From the NCBI RefSeq assembly GCF_002105155.1, contig NW_019028998.1, forward strand, positions 558,001 to 622,000: a stretch of DNA of 64,000 nt, written 5' to 3'. This stretch comes from Lobosporangium transversale (Eukaryota; Mortierellomycota; Mortierellomycetes; Mortierellales; Mortierellaceae). A program made the translations under genes and the position numbers. This document shows positions 1 to 11,635 of this stretch, piece by piece (the first letter of the stretch is position 1; the number at the start of each line of letters is the position of its first letter). The notes beneath the pieces are model-generated. The model did no database searches. It was not told the DNA's origin and saw only the letters and a list, made by a program, of their open reading frames with translations.

Positions 1-2477
1 ATTCGGGACTCTGCTCAGTTGGTCTCCACGAACACCAGTACAGCTAGCTCTGATAGCAGCGCCAGTACTAACACGCCTGAGGCTACGATTTCTCGCTCCA
101 ATGATGTAGATATTACCTTTCGTAAGGTAGGCAGTTGATGAAAGAAATATTATTTTTAATTGTTGATAAAAACGCGTTTACATACACACTTGCTTGTGTA
201 CCCTTCACATAAAACTCATATCGGATTTAATTCGTCATTTTAGGCTTTAAAAAATGCCATCTCAACAGAAATTCCTAAGAGACTTACAGTACAAGGAACA
301 ATCCCCGAGTGGTTGACAGGATTCCATTACACATTGAGTCCTGGTATTTTTGAAATCAAGTACCCAAAAATGGTTGTCGTCAATGGAGATCTCCAGCAAG
401 AGACTCGATCTTTTAGTTTTGGTCATTGGTTTGACAAGTAAGCCGTGGAACCCCCTTGTCTTTTTTTTTGCCTTTTTTTTTAATATACCACTTCTTTCAG
501 AGTAAAGCGCCGAAGTATAAAACCTTAACATTGCCTTTTTATATTTATATATAAAAGCATCCCACAAGTCAACCAGTTTGCGTTCTCAGGCTCTGACAAT
601 ACGATCATGTATAGATCTACAAAACCCGCGCATCGTGCTGAAATGAAAATCCGTGAACATCAAGGATATTTGCCTAACCAGCCATCGAGTCTTTTCCAGA
701 CAGGCACCAACCAGAGTGTCTTTGCAAGGCTTTTGTCTACGAATCAATCCCAAGGAAAGCCCAGTCTGGAACCATGTGGAGCCTCCATTGAAGTTTTCCC
801 GCCTTTTAATGCTGATGGCCGTCGTACCATTTATTGCCAAAATTTTGCTAACCATGTAAGCTTAAAAAAACCAACTCGGGATCAATGACCTAGGATACAT
901 AAGCAATGGAGCGTATAAATTCTACGGCCTGGAATATTTCAAGAAGGAAAAGAAAAAAAAGAATTTAATGTACTCTTGACAATAAGATGATTAACCTCGA
1001 TAATATCCTTCATGTCCTATTCATAATCATATTCAGGTTCTTGAGTTAAACACGGATAATTTGGAGAAATGTGGCATTTTGGCTTGGGACGAAGTCAATC
1101 CTCAATTCAAAGGATCACAAGCCTCGCCCCACAGCCATTTTGACCCAGTTACGAAGGAGCTAATCAACTTTACGATGGAGCACGGGTTTCATAACACACA
1201 GTATCATTTCTTTTCTATAACGGAGAAGGAACCACATGGGACACTAATTGCCTCCGTCAACGCAAAGTTAAGCCATGTACATTCGTTCGCAGTTACACCT
1301 CGATATATCATCTTAGTAGTTAGCCCCCTGAATCCATCTGATGGTGGTGTCAAATACTCGTGGGGTGCCTCAATCCTGGACGCATTCTCGTTTAAACGAA
1401 CAGAGCCGACCTATTTCTATATCATATCACGAGTCAAGAGGAGACACATTGCAACCTTCAAGTCTGAGGCATTCTTCTTGTAATACGTGTATTCTATTTC
1501 CCCTGACTATTTATTTTGTTGCTGTATGATTCTTGATTGAAATTTAATGCTGTCTCTCTCTCTCTCTTTTTTTTTTTTTTTTTTTTTTTTAGCCTTCATC
1601 ACGTTAATGCATTTGAAGATGAGGCAGACAATGTCTATCTAGATTTTTCAATGTATGCAGATGATGCAATTGCTCATCAGCTTAGCCTTTCAGCCCTTTT
1701 TAATCCCTCGTCCCCTGCTTTGATCAGACCGGAGCTTTGTCGATTTGAGCTCGCAAATGTGCAAGCAGAGGCGCAGCGACTAGAGGATTATAATGCTGCC
1801 ACAGCAAATACTGGACCTGTTGATAAACTGCGTGGATTCATGCGTCGAGTGAGTATTGGAGGAGCAAACATTAATTATGCCGTACCTGAAAAGAATTCTG
1901 GCGATATACCTCTTGCAACAAGGATTCGGAGCACGCCTGGTGTAGAGTTGCCAAGGATTAACCCTATCTACCATGGATTGGATTACAAGTATACCTGGGG
2001 TATCGGCTTTAAAGAACAAAGCGATGGCGATATGTATGATTGTATCATGAAGCTGCACGTCAAAGGCGATGCCGAGCCCTTGGTCTGGAGCCAGGTAAAC
2101 ATTCCTTTTTTTCTTTTGTTTTCACCTTGTTTTATCCGATATGGTTTCTCACAATAGTCAACTTGGATTATTCTCACTTTTATTAAAATCTTAATAATTA
2201 GAAAAACTGCTTCCCAAGCGAGGCAGTGTTTGTGCCGCCACCAGTATTTGATCAGAACGAGGATGCAGGAGTGTTGGTCAGTGTGGTATATGATGCAGAG
2301 GCGAACGGCTCGTTTCTTTTAATTCTGGATGCCAAGGACCTGGTAGAAAAAGCACGTGCGGTCTTGCCAGAAATAGTCCCATTATCATTTACAAATGGCT
2401 GTTTTGCACCTGGTGATATCAGTAGAGGCATGCAGGAAGCCTCACCTCCTGCTGCCATCAGCGATGATGAGGAATAA
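1..2477 (+). CDS. Carotenoid cleavage oxygenase (RPE65/CCD family), 5' partial
   Basis: Iron(II)-dependent oxygenase family that cleaves carotenoids or apocarotenoids; in Mucoromycota related enzymes feed trisporoid signalling. Exons that keep phase are 1-126, 244-437, 558-855, 1037-1479, 1593-2094 and 2202-2477, giving 612 visible residues; the start lies left of the window. Family landmarks are GTIPEWLTGFHYTLSPG near the N-terminus, PHSHFDPVTKEL (first His ligand), HVHSFAVTPRYIIL (second) and LHHVNAFEDEAD (third), then a C-terminal FVPPPVF and SFLLILDAKDL block. Where the family normally has the last His (P-x-x-F-x-H-G or F-H-G), this protein reads PLSFTNGCFAPG, so the fourth ligand appears to be Asn or Thr. 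An AATAAA overlaps the stop codon. The family call is firm. The substrate cannot be read from sequence, and activity is doubtful if the ligand loss is real. Confidence 0.9.
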
Positions 2478-2803
2478 ATAAACTTGTAGACAATCAAGAG
2501 ACTGCAGTCATGTGTCTTATCGCACCTTTCCAGATCTTTTTCCTGACGTCTCCTTAATATAGCTCATTTTACTACTCACATCATTCTTACACATCAGAAG
2601 ATTTAATTCGATAGATGTACTTATGAAGATATCCTAAGATAAGATGCTTTCCGAAGTCTATTTTAGATCTATGTTTAAATTGCAGTAGCCGTTTTTGGTG
2701 ATAGTGATGATCACATTGATGGCGATGGTGTTGGGGTTGATTGTTGTCTTGGCTACTGTTTTCTGACTCTATAGGCCTTGATTAACACTCCACTACCCCT
2801 TTT
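2478..2803. other. Convergent intergenic spacer
   Basis: This is the space between the 3' ends of the carotenoid oxygenase and the phosphatase, which face each other. It is AT-rich and carries no open frame or structure that I can support. Confidence 0.6.
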
Positions 2804-4367
2804 TCAAACATCGACATTACTGTTGGCATTGGTGTCAACATGTGCATGTGCAACCTTGGCAAACTCGCCGAAACTCTGAATAATATAGGTAGGCTTAATA
2901 GACTGCTGTGGATCAAGGGCCTCCTGTTCTGTGTTGACACCTGTGAGGACCATCAATGTCGCAATGTCACCCTGAACACCGAAATCAATATCTGTATCGA
3001 GCCGATCACCAACCATGCAAGTCCTCTTGGGATCTGTGTGATAACTTTTTTTTTTTAGAGATATTAAAATATAGTAAGTTAGTCATGATTCGCTGCGCAA
3101 ATCCACAGAAAATAGTTATGCATAGTAATATATACTCCTTGGATGCTAGATAAGGTTTGACCTGAAATGAATGAACGAATGAAAAAAAAAATAAAAATAA
3201 AAATAAAAAAAAATACATACTTTGAAAAAAAGCAATCCAGCATGGGCTTGTTGGGTTTACCCATGACGAGAGGTTTGCGCTTCAAAGCATGGATTAATGG
3301 TTGGGCCAAAGAACCCGTTCCTGGGAAGATTCCATTCGGGGCAGGAAAGGTTGAGTCATCATTAGTCAAGATAAAATGAACATTATTCTGACCATCTTGA
3401 CCCTTGTTGCTGAGGTATGTGTATGCCTTTGCAAGCTTGCGATAACTCAGATTAATGTCGAATCCGCAAACGACTGCACCAATGCTGGGATCTTGCTCGA
3501 TCAAAGCGAAATCCTGATGAGTCATTGGGCCTCCATTTTCATCCTGTATAAGTTTTTTTTTTTTTTTTTTTTTTTATAGTAATAAAAAGTAAATATGCGT
3601 TGGGTATTGATTAGTAACGCAAAGTATATACATATACATGATAATAGCACAATAAGACTTTGGGAACGGGCGTCAATGTTCTTTTTCTTTATCGCCATTG
3701 TAATTTGAGTTAAGCTGGAATGAATAGATAGCCGGACACTTACAGAGGCACCTGTACATTCGATTCCGACTTCCTTGAGTTCATCCACAATGCCGCCCTC
3801 GCCGATCACATAGACACGTTTGTCCTTTGGGAACTCCAATATGTTTTTCAGATAGACCGCTGTTGCGTATGCGGAGGTGAAAATATCCTTCTCAGAAGCC
3901 TCGATCCCAAGCTTCTGAAACTTTTTCACATAGTTAGTGCGAGATAATGTGCTGTTGTTGGTGACAAAGACGAGTTTCTTTCCTTGAAGTTAGATGATTG
4001 TATATGTAATATAACGTCAGTCACTATTCTCTTGTCATTGCTTGGTGACCAGTCCATATTTATGATAAACACACATACCATGTTTGCGAAGGAAATTGAT
4101 TGTATCCAAAACACTGTCTAAGACTTGACTGCCATGCCAAATGACACCTAGAACGAATATCGAGCAGAGATAAAAAATAAAAATAAAAAAAGGTTATCGG
4201 TTATCATCGATATTCTTTATTCGTTGGTTAAAAGAAAAAAGGGGAGGCTTTGCGAGGATATTAATATTACCATCGCAGTCGAGTAAAAACGTATCAAAAT
4301 TGTCGAGGAAAGTCTTGTATTCCTCAACGGCTGTCAATTTTTTAGGAGTGGTTTCTGAAGTGACCAT
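2804..4367 (-). CDS. PHO13: PHO13/PGP-type HAD phosphatase (4-nitrophenylphosphatase / phosphoglycolate phosphatase)
   Basis: HAD-superfamily phosphatase that repairs toxic metabolic by-products such as 2-phosphoglycolate in the cytosol. Exons on the minus strand are 4271-4367, 4079-4147, 3744-3982, 3221-3543 and 2804-3044, giving 322 residues, the usual family length. Visible motifs are DCDGVIW (nucleophile Asp30 and Asp32), FVTNNS (motif II, Thr63), GKPNKPML (motif III Lys) and CMVGDRLDTDIDFG (motif IV Asp). I chose the Met at 4367 because the family begins shortly before the DCDG motif; an in-frame Met at 4460 would add 31 residues. The last intron ends in an A-run followed directly by AG (3045-3046). 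Using this acceptor restores a gap-free join, NYHTDPKRTCMVGD, of exactly the family spacing. The gene is convergent with the carotenoid oxygenase. Confidence 0.92.
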
Positions 4368-4811
4368 AATGAATGTGAATGAATGAATGTGGGTTGAAAC
4401 GAGTGATGAGTATGGTAGGAGAGGTCTTTTTTTTTTAACAAATGACGACATGTGAAACAAAAAGTTGGTGGCACAGTGTCAAGTGTCAGTCACTGGAATA
4501 ATCACTTATCTGAGGGCACTCTTTGTTCGATTAGATTGATACACAAGTATAGAACATTTCACCCATAGTTTTCTGCTCCATCCTAAAAAAAAAAAAAAAA
4601 AAAAAAACAATTCAGCCTCCATTCTTCGCATTCACTTGTCATTATCATTACGACCAAACAAACTTTCATAATGTAATTAAAGCTCCTCTCTCTTTATTGT
4701 TACTGTAGGCTGGATCCAGCATTAGGCATCATGCTTAGTGTCCCTTATAGTCACAGTCAATATTTATTATAACCTTTTGTCTTTTTTTTTTTTTTTTTTT
4801 TTTCCTATCAG
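4368..4811. other. Divergent intergenic region with poly-A and poly-T tracts
   Basis: This is the upstream region of the phosphatase gene. It holds a 23 nt A-run near 4583 and a T-run near 4780. A short ATG frame at 4731 stays open for about 20 codons but does not join in phase to the cysteine-rich frame that starts at 4812. Confidence 0.4.
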
Positions 4812-5049
4812 GTGCTGGCGTGTCCACGATAAGTACTTGTGTTCGAGTGACAAGAAACACTTTGAAGAGTTTCATGTATATTACCAAAAGTGCAACTCAT
4901 GTCCACATGATCGTGCTCACTGTGGTACCCTGATCGTCGAACGTGAAGCCTCCAAACTCTTCCCATGGAGGTGCAACGTTTGTGCCCAAAAGGAGTTTTT
5001 AGATAAGACTGGACGCTACAAATCTGAAGGTACAATTTTTGCTGCATAA
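4812..5049 (+). CDS. Unrecognised cysteine-rich coding segment, 5' end unresolved
   Basis: I do not recognise this protein. After a T-rich tract and a good acceptor (CCTATCAG, ending 4811) the frame reads CWRVHDKYLCSSDKKHFEEF, then CNSCPHDRAHCGTLIVE and FPWRCNVCAQKEF, stopping at 5049. The paired CxxC and C/H spacing looks like a zinc-binding fold. No Met precedes it in frame and no upstream exon with the needed phase was found, so the start is missing or the gene is broken. A donor at 5030 could instead splice to 5130-5146 and end in DFSRW. The segment is convergent with the coding-like segment at 5113-5297. Confidence 0.4.
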
Positions 5050-5112
5050 TTGAATGCAAGTAAACCCATTGAACCTTTTAGAATCAATTGTGTTTATTGA
5101 CTTCAATTTATT

Positions 5113-5297
5113 TTATGTTGCAACTATAGACTTCTCTCGATGGTAGAAAGCTTCGATCTGTTTCCCTCCAGCAAACATATCCCTACCCATCCAACATAGT
5201 TCGACACCATCGATTCTCGCCTGTAATAATAAAATTCCAGAACTCATAATTTACATACTTTACAATGCGTTTACTAGGACGCTCATAATCATCCTCC
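5113..5297 (-). CDS. Unrecognised coding-like 3' exon pair (possible gene relic)
   Basis: On the minus strand a frame runs through SREDDYERPSKRI to a donor at 5263 and continues in phase after the acceptor TTATTACAG at 5221 as ARIDGVELCWMGRDMFAGG and EAFYHREKSIVAT, then a stop at 5113. The composition looks like real protein. The putative intron (5221-5263) is only 43 nt. The same frame further upstream is interrupted by a TGA near 5332, beyond which it reopens (RLRIHLTPGYPREYSVSQC). It is therefore either a multi-exon gene I cannot complete or a decayed one. No family is recognised. Confidence 0.3.
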
Positions 5298-5954
5298 CTT
5301 GAGAATAGAGTCACAGATTCAATCAACCAACATCAGAGTTGTGGTTTGAGAAGGCGACACTGAGAAACAGAATATTCTCTCGGATATCCTGGTGTCAAGT
5401 GGATGCGCAACCTCAGAAGAAGCAACATCATCTTCATTGTGTCCACACTACCTTTACTCATGGCTCTACTTTCCCATTGGGTTTCTTGAGTAAGAAGGAT
5501 AAAATAATGAAAATAGAATGCCAGAGAGGGATGATGTGCTGAAATTTGAAAGAATGGCTATCGATTGTCATCTCAACTTATTGTTTAGTATTATTACAAA
5601 CTCCTCCAAGTTCTTAACTTTAGGCACGAATTGGCAATGGTGAATAAAATATCAACAAACTGAATCGGGAGATCATAGAAAAGATCTTGTTCAATCTGAG
5701 CTCAAATTGTATATAACCAAAATAAAAAAAAATGACCAAGATAAAATGATTGATATTCTGAATATTTTGTACGACAGACTTTGCCTTTGATCTATCAATA
5801 TCCTATAAACGAAACTATCGATGGCGTTATCTTTTTCTTCATTTTGTCAGTTTATTTTAAGTGAATAAGGTGGTAATAGAGATAAAGTAATGCCAGGCGA
5901 TGGACACTCCATCTATCGTCCTCTCGCTTTTTCCAAACGTCCTTTGCTTCCTCT
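5298..5954. other. Intergenic region upstream of the coding-like relic
   Basis: The stretch lies between the unrecognised minus-strand piece and the 3' end of the PheRS alpha gene. About 5330-5530 carries more open minus-strand reading in the relic's frame. The rest is AT-rich with nothing that I can assign. Confidence 0.4.
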
Positions 5955-6064
5955 TTAAGCATCAACTGCATCCCTGCCAACCAATTCCTTGCCCATCTTC
6001 TTATCCAATCTGCAAGCGGAATTTGATTGTATCATAGCCAGATCGACTTTGTGTCCCAGAAGCT

Positions 6065-6097
<33 letters not shown>

Positions 6098-7031
6098 CCA
6101 TATCAGATAACATCTCATAGATGCTACGACCCGTGAAGAAAAAAAAAAAAAAAAAAAAAAAGTCAAGTCATAGCAGCCCTTACCTCGCGGATGTTGTCCA
6201 AGCCATACTTGATCATGGTTGGACGCTCCAACCCAAGACCCCAGGCAATCACACGGACATCAGGGTCCAATCCCATGGCTTCTAACATCTCTGGACGGAA
6301 CATGCCCGAGTTACCAAGCTCAACCCACTTTTCAAGACCAGGGTGCCAAGAGAAAATTTCCATACTTGGCTCGGTATAGGGATTGAAAGCAGGTTTGAAC
6401 TTGATGTTGGGTACACCCATCTTCTCAAAGAAGACCTCCATGAATCCAATCAGGTCTCCTAAAGTCAGGTTCTTATCTGCGATGACTCCTTCAACTTGGT
6501 GGAACTCTGCTAGATGTGTGGCGTCGACAGTTTCATTACGGTATACACGGTCGATAGAGAAGAACTTTGCAGGCCTGAACTTGCCATTGGCTTTGGCTTC
6601 CTGAGCGAGACGGTAAAGCATGTTGGATGAGACCGATGTGGTGTGAGTACGAAGAATCAGCTTTTCAGCTTCTTCGATCTTCCAATCATATCCATATCCA
6701 ATCGAGCCATATCCACCATGAGAATGAACTTCCTTAACACGGTTCACGTACTCCATATCCGGGAAGTTGGAGGAGGTAGCTGGATCTTTAAAAAAAATGT
6801 CATAATTATGTCAATATTCCAAATAAAAATAGATAAGACTTTCAATATAATCCATCAAGTAGTCCAAAGCAATTGTGAGAACACGGATATTTCAGACATA
6901 CCGAGAAGGAAGAAAGTATCGTGAGCATCACGAGCGGGATGTTGCTGAGGCTGGAAGAGAGCATCAAAATTCCAGAATGAAGACTCAACATATTTGTTTG
7001 TAGGCATCTCTTCAAATCTATCACAGAATTT

Positions 7032-7066
<35 letters not shown>

Positions 7067-8369
7067 AGGCCAATTGTATCCATTGCCACAGCCATTATAA
7101 AAAGGGCTTACTTGTTCATAATGAAATCGAACCATCGCATAAATAAAAGAAATCAGTTAGCTTGACAAAGACATACCCAAGCTCGAAGAAAATTTTGCGG
7201 AATTCCTCACGAACTTTCATGAGGGGGTGAAGGTGGCCTCCCTCTGGAGGGTTTCCTGCAAAATTATACTTTTTGAAAGTCTGAGTCTTCCATGATCCAT
7301 CAGCCAACATCTCAGCGGTCAGATCGGTAGCCTGCTTCTCAATGGTCAACGAGAATTTGGGTCCTTTAGCAACCTTATACGAAACAAGCTTGCTATTGTT
7401 GGTTGCAAATTCAATGAATAGTCAGTTGGAAACTGCTTGTGTTTATGGATGTTATGCTTTCTCAACTAGATTTTCCCGTATTTTTTCATAGACACTTACA
7501 CCTTCTCAATAAGCTTACGGGACTGAAGATCCTTCAGAATAGCAGGATTAGTGTGAGTACCAGTCTTTCGAATCTCAAGAACGTCCAACTGCGCCTGGTC
7601 AACGATAGACTCGACCTAATGGCGATAAAAATAAAGGAAAGAGAGGGGATTAAGATCCGCTTATATGAATTCGCTAATATTCATGATAGCTCTGTATTCA
7701 AGGAAAAGTTCTTTTAAACTTGATGGTGTACCTCACGAATAAGCTTGTCGCCATCCTTCTTTATCCACTTGTTCTTGAAAGCCTTTCCTTGACCAATCTT
7801 TGCAGATGGACCGAGTTGCTTCTACAAGAGCCCAACCCGAATTTCATACAAAGTGTTTATGGTTAATTGTCAGCATCTTCTTGCGCGGATCAGGCAATCC
7901 TGCGATAAAGAGCATAGTGTATAGGCGCCCTATGAGTAATTGAACAATTTTTCCTGTCTTACGGCTAGTTCAGCGATTGAAATTCCATTGGTTGAATCGA
8001 CAGCGTTGAAGACCTTGGCTTCGTGGCTTCCAGAATCAGCGATTTCGTTACCCTCGGTAGTCAAGTTGTAGTGATCCTTCTCAATGGTGGTGTATGTGAG
8101 CATCTATTGATTCACAGAACAGACGGAGGTAATTGTCAATCTTGGTGCATTTTACACTCATTAACATTAGTTTCCAAGGTATAGTCTGGTGAATGCAGTC
8201 TTGAATGTATGTGTACCTCCTTGCTAGTAAGCGAGTTCAAGACACCCACGACAGCGCGGTAAGGGTAGGTTACTCCATTGCTGTCCTTGAGTGATTCTGT
8301 GTTTTCAATACCGCCCTGCTTGTCAAGGGTAGTGAGGACAAGTGTCTGGATTTCCTCGGAAGATGCCAT
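5955..8369 (-). CDS. FRS2: Cytosolic phenylalanyl-tRNA synthetase alpha (catalytic) subunit
   Basis: Class II aminoacyl-tRNA synthetase subunit that charges tRNA-Phe together with the beta subunit in an alpha2-beta2 enzyme. Eight exons keep phase: 8217-8369, 7963-8103, 7732-7821, 7500-7615, 7177-7392, 6902-7017, 6184-6785 and 5955-6062, giving 513 residues, the normal eukaryotic length. The N-terminus holds the winged-helix DNA-binding-like repeats. Motif 1 is [17 protein letters not shown], motif 2 is [18 protein letters not shown] and motif 3 is [19 protein letters not shown]. The C-terminal exon ends with [10 protein letters not shown] and [11 protein letters not shown], matching the family's end. 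The last intron carries two long T-runs in sense before its GCAG acceptor. The gene is divergent from the carnitine carrier across 1.4 kb. Confidence 0.96.
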
Positions 8370-9761
8370 GGCTGCGTTTCTTCGTGAAGTGGAGAAGAGA
8401 ACAGAAATGCAAGTGGATGACAGTGTATTGTTATTCTGTTTTGTGACTTGGAGGGGATCAAACAACAGCCAATCAAAGCAGTGACTCAGAGAGGATTCAC
8501 CTGTTCCTTACTTCTGTGCCACCAGAACTACAGAGGCACGTTTTTTTCAGCGGTGGTATCTCGTATGTCGTCAATTCATATACTCTTCTTACAATAGCCT
8601 CTGTCCAAAATGATGGTGTCGCCAAGTCATGCATCTGGAATTTAGAATACAGTCAGACCGCATGCTTCCCAGTCTGTAGTGACATTGATAAAGGATAAAT
8701 GTTCAACCACGCCACGAAAACTCCCTCGGACAGCGATAAACCCTGATTGAAGCGATGCACAGCATTTTGTTATTTTTCAAGTTGACGTTTAGAAAATTTT
8801 GTACAAAAACAGATAAAACGTGGTTTGATGGAGAGATCCATCTCCTGAGAGTGGGTCCGTGATCAAGTGTAGAATCACAATAAACTGGGATGCACGGCGT
8901 CTTAAAGTGACATATCTGTCTGTGGCTCTTCAAAACAATCCATCCTAGGAAGACGTTGTTGTCCTTGCTTCACACCATTGTTTGTAGTATTTTTAATGAT
9001 TCAGATTATTAAGACCTTCTGTTGGACATACGCGTATTATGAGAATGGCTTATGTAAAATCAGTACTGAAATAAATGAACCATTCTAATGAACCACTAGC
9101 CTATGCCTCCTTGCATACTCTTTCGTCCAACTCCTGTGGAGATGGGGATGAACAACGCACTTGAATTAGAGACGGGCAGCAAATACGAGCTGTAAGGGGT
9201 TGCGGGGAAGAGACCTTAATTGCACAAATGCAATTGTAGGCATGCGCACAAAATGTACGAGGTATTTATGAAGACAAAAGGCAGTTTCACTATTCACAGG
9301 AACTCACCCGTGATTGCCCGAAACAATAGGCACGCTATCGTGGGTATTTTGAGGTGAAGCATCATGGAGCATAAAACAATGTTTATATTTTCGTTGAGCA
9401 AGTCCTCTTCAAGTAAATCGTATTAAGAAAAAAAATGTGTTGCTCTTGCCGCCATTGTTCGTAATTGTCGTCGTACACATAATCAAAACGGGAGGCTCGG
9501 CGGGGTCGGACGACACTGCCTGCAAGAATGGCGAGCTACCCAATCAGATCGAGCCCGATAGCGTCAATGACAAATGACAGAGTTCAGTGATATTTTACGG
9601 TAAAAAAAAACGTCCCTGGATCTTTATTCGAGGAAAGTTTTAAACAGTACTTCTTTCTTATCCTCTGCTTCTTCTCCTTTTCTTCTCCTTTTCTTCTTTA
9701 CTCTCCTCAATCCTCGTGTTCAACCATCTTTTCACCTCTTTCCACTCTTTGATATCCCACA
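8370..9761. other. Divergent intergenic region, PheRS alpha / carnitine carrier
   Basis: This 1.4 kb holds the promoters of both flanking genes. Just upstream of the carrier start (about 9650-9735) is a pyrimidine-rich CTTCTCC-type tract, probably the 5' leader. The short open frames inside show no conserved features and I do not regard them as genes. Confidence 0.5.
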
Positions 9762-11451
9762 ATGTCTGCTGAACTCGCTGAAGCTGAAATTGTCCAGGGG
9801 GTCGTCCCTCAAACCTCTGCTGTCAAGTCCTTCTTGTCTGGAGGATTCGGTGGCATGGCCTCCGTTCTGGTTGGTCACCCTTTCGACTTGGCCAAGGTAA
9901 AAAAATAAAAACTATCCAGATTCAACGCATGGAATGAATACTATTAGACCATGGATGCAGATTGAATATAATAAGAGATCAAAGCCCGAATACGAAAATG
10001 TGGAGTTCGAAGCAATAGTCCGACGGCTGGAAATTGATTCATGTCAGATGAAGTGAGAGAATGAAAGAATCATGCTAATTGCGGTTTATGGAATTCATAA
10101 AGACACCTGATCATGACCTTGGTCCTCACCGGGCCACAGAACAACCAGCTCTAGTCTGCTTAAAGGAACAGCTATGCTAGAACTGTTTTATTTTATTTTA
10201 TTTTTTTTATTTTTCCTCACATTCGTATGTTTCGGTGGAGTAAAAAAAAAGACCCTCCCATTCTCGATCAAACCAAATATCTAACAGTACAGACATTTTT
10301 TTATCAATGATGATGAGAATAGGTCCGCATCCAAACTAGTCCTAATGGTATGTACACTGGAACACTCGATGTGTTTAAGAAGACCTTCAAGGCCGATGGT
10401 TTCCGTGGTCTTTACCGCGGTATGTCCACTCCCTTTCTCGGAGTGACGCCCATCTTTGCGGTTTCCTTCTGGGCGTATGATTTGGGCAAGAAGGTTGTCT
10501 ACTCCGTCACCCCTGGTCGCGCCAGCGAGGAACTGAATATACTCGAGTATGCTTTTGCTGGTTTCTTTTCTGCCGGTCCAACTACCTTGTTGATGTCTCC
10601 TACTGAGCGTATCAAAGTACTTCTTCAGGTAAGCAGGGTGATTTGTGATTGTAAAGCGACTCTCACGTGTGTGGCGACTTTATTTTTTGTGATCATGAAC
10701 TTCGGATCAATTTCCATCTCATGATATTTACTCATCCCAAGACAACAATCTAATGTCACATAACAATTATTTTTTAACTGATGATATAGACTCAAGGTTC
10801 TGGTGCTAACAAGCTTTACAATGGACCCGTTGATGTTGTCCGTGCCTTGTACAAGGAAGGTGGTCTGGCCTCGATCTTCCGTGGAACTGGTGCTACCTTC
10901 CTCCGTGATGGTCCAGGATCAGCTGCCTACTTTGTTGCTTACGAATTAGTCAAGAAGGCCCTCATTCCTGAGGGCGGCAAGGCTTCTGACCTTAACCCTC
11001 TTTCTGTCTTGTTCGCTGGTGGTATGCTTTCTTTTCCCCTTCGTGTATCTTCAACAATATCATTGTCACAATCAAACACGATCACCGAATAATTTTTTTT
11101 TTTTTTTTTTTTTTTTTTTGAATAGGTATGGCCGGTGTTGCCATGTGGACCATTGCCATTCCTCCAGATGTGCTCAAGTCTCGCTACCAGTCTGCCCCAG
11201 CTGGTACCTACAAGGGCACAATGGATGTCCTTCGTGTTCTCCTGAAGAACGAGGGCCCTCAGGCACTGTTCAAGGGTCTGGGTCCTGCCTTGCTTCGTGC
11301 CTTCCCTGCCAATGCTGCGTAAGTGTCATTACTTTGTTTTTTTTTTTGAAACTTGATATTGTCAGCTGACTTTTTTTTTTTTTTTTTTTTTTTTTGTAGT
11401 ACTTTCCTAGGAGTTGAGTACAGTTTGCGAGCTATGAACTACCTCTGGTAA
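9762..11451 (+). CDS. CRC1: Mitochondrial carnitine/acylcarnitine carrier
   Basis: Inner-membrane carrier (SLC25 family) that exchanges acylcarnitines for carnitine so that acyl groups made outside the matrix can be oxidised or used there. Exons are 9762-9896, 10323-10628, 10790-11021, 11126-11318 and 11400-11451, giving 305 residues, the standard length. The three Solcar repeats each carry the PxD/ExxK/R signature: HPFDLAKVRIQT, SPTERIKVLLQ and IPPDVLKSRYQSAP. The second and third are the versions typical of carnitine carriers rather than ornithine or ADP/ATP carriers. Odd-helix glycines and the GLYRGM, SIFRGT and ALFKGL loops are present. Two introns have long T-runs next to the acceptor. 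An AATAAA lies at 11630-11635. Confidence 0.93.
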
Positions 11452-11629
11452 CTTCTGGAGCTGCTTCTGAAAGACATGCTCGAGATTGGCGTTAGATGAA
11501 AATTTGTAAACATCCTAGTTACTTTTTCTTATGGTACACCTTCAACGACGACCCTCCAAACCTGGCTCTATTTTTTATCCATATCCATCATATAGAAACA
11601 ATCTATCACCCTTTCTCTTCCTCTTGTAA

Positions 11630-11635
11630 AATAAA
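11630..11635 (+). terminator. Poly(A) signal of the carnitine carrier
   Basis: AATAAA lies about 180 nt downstream of the stop codon at 11451, a usual position for a 3' end signal. Confidence 0.45.

Noticed and set aside
6063-6183. Long A-runs as retrotransposon tails
   Set aside because: The runs are inside introns with normal splice sites, lack target-site duplications and element sequence beside them, and recur in almost every gene.
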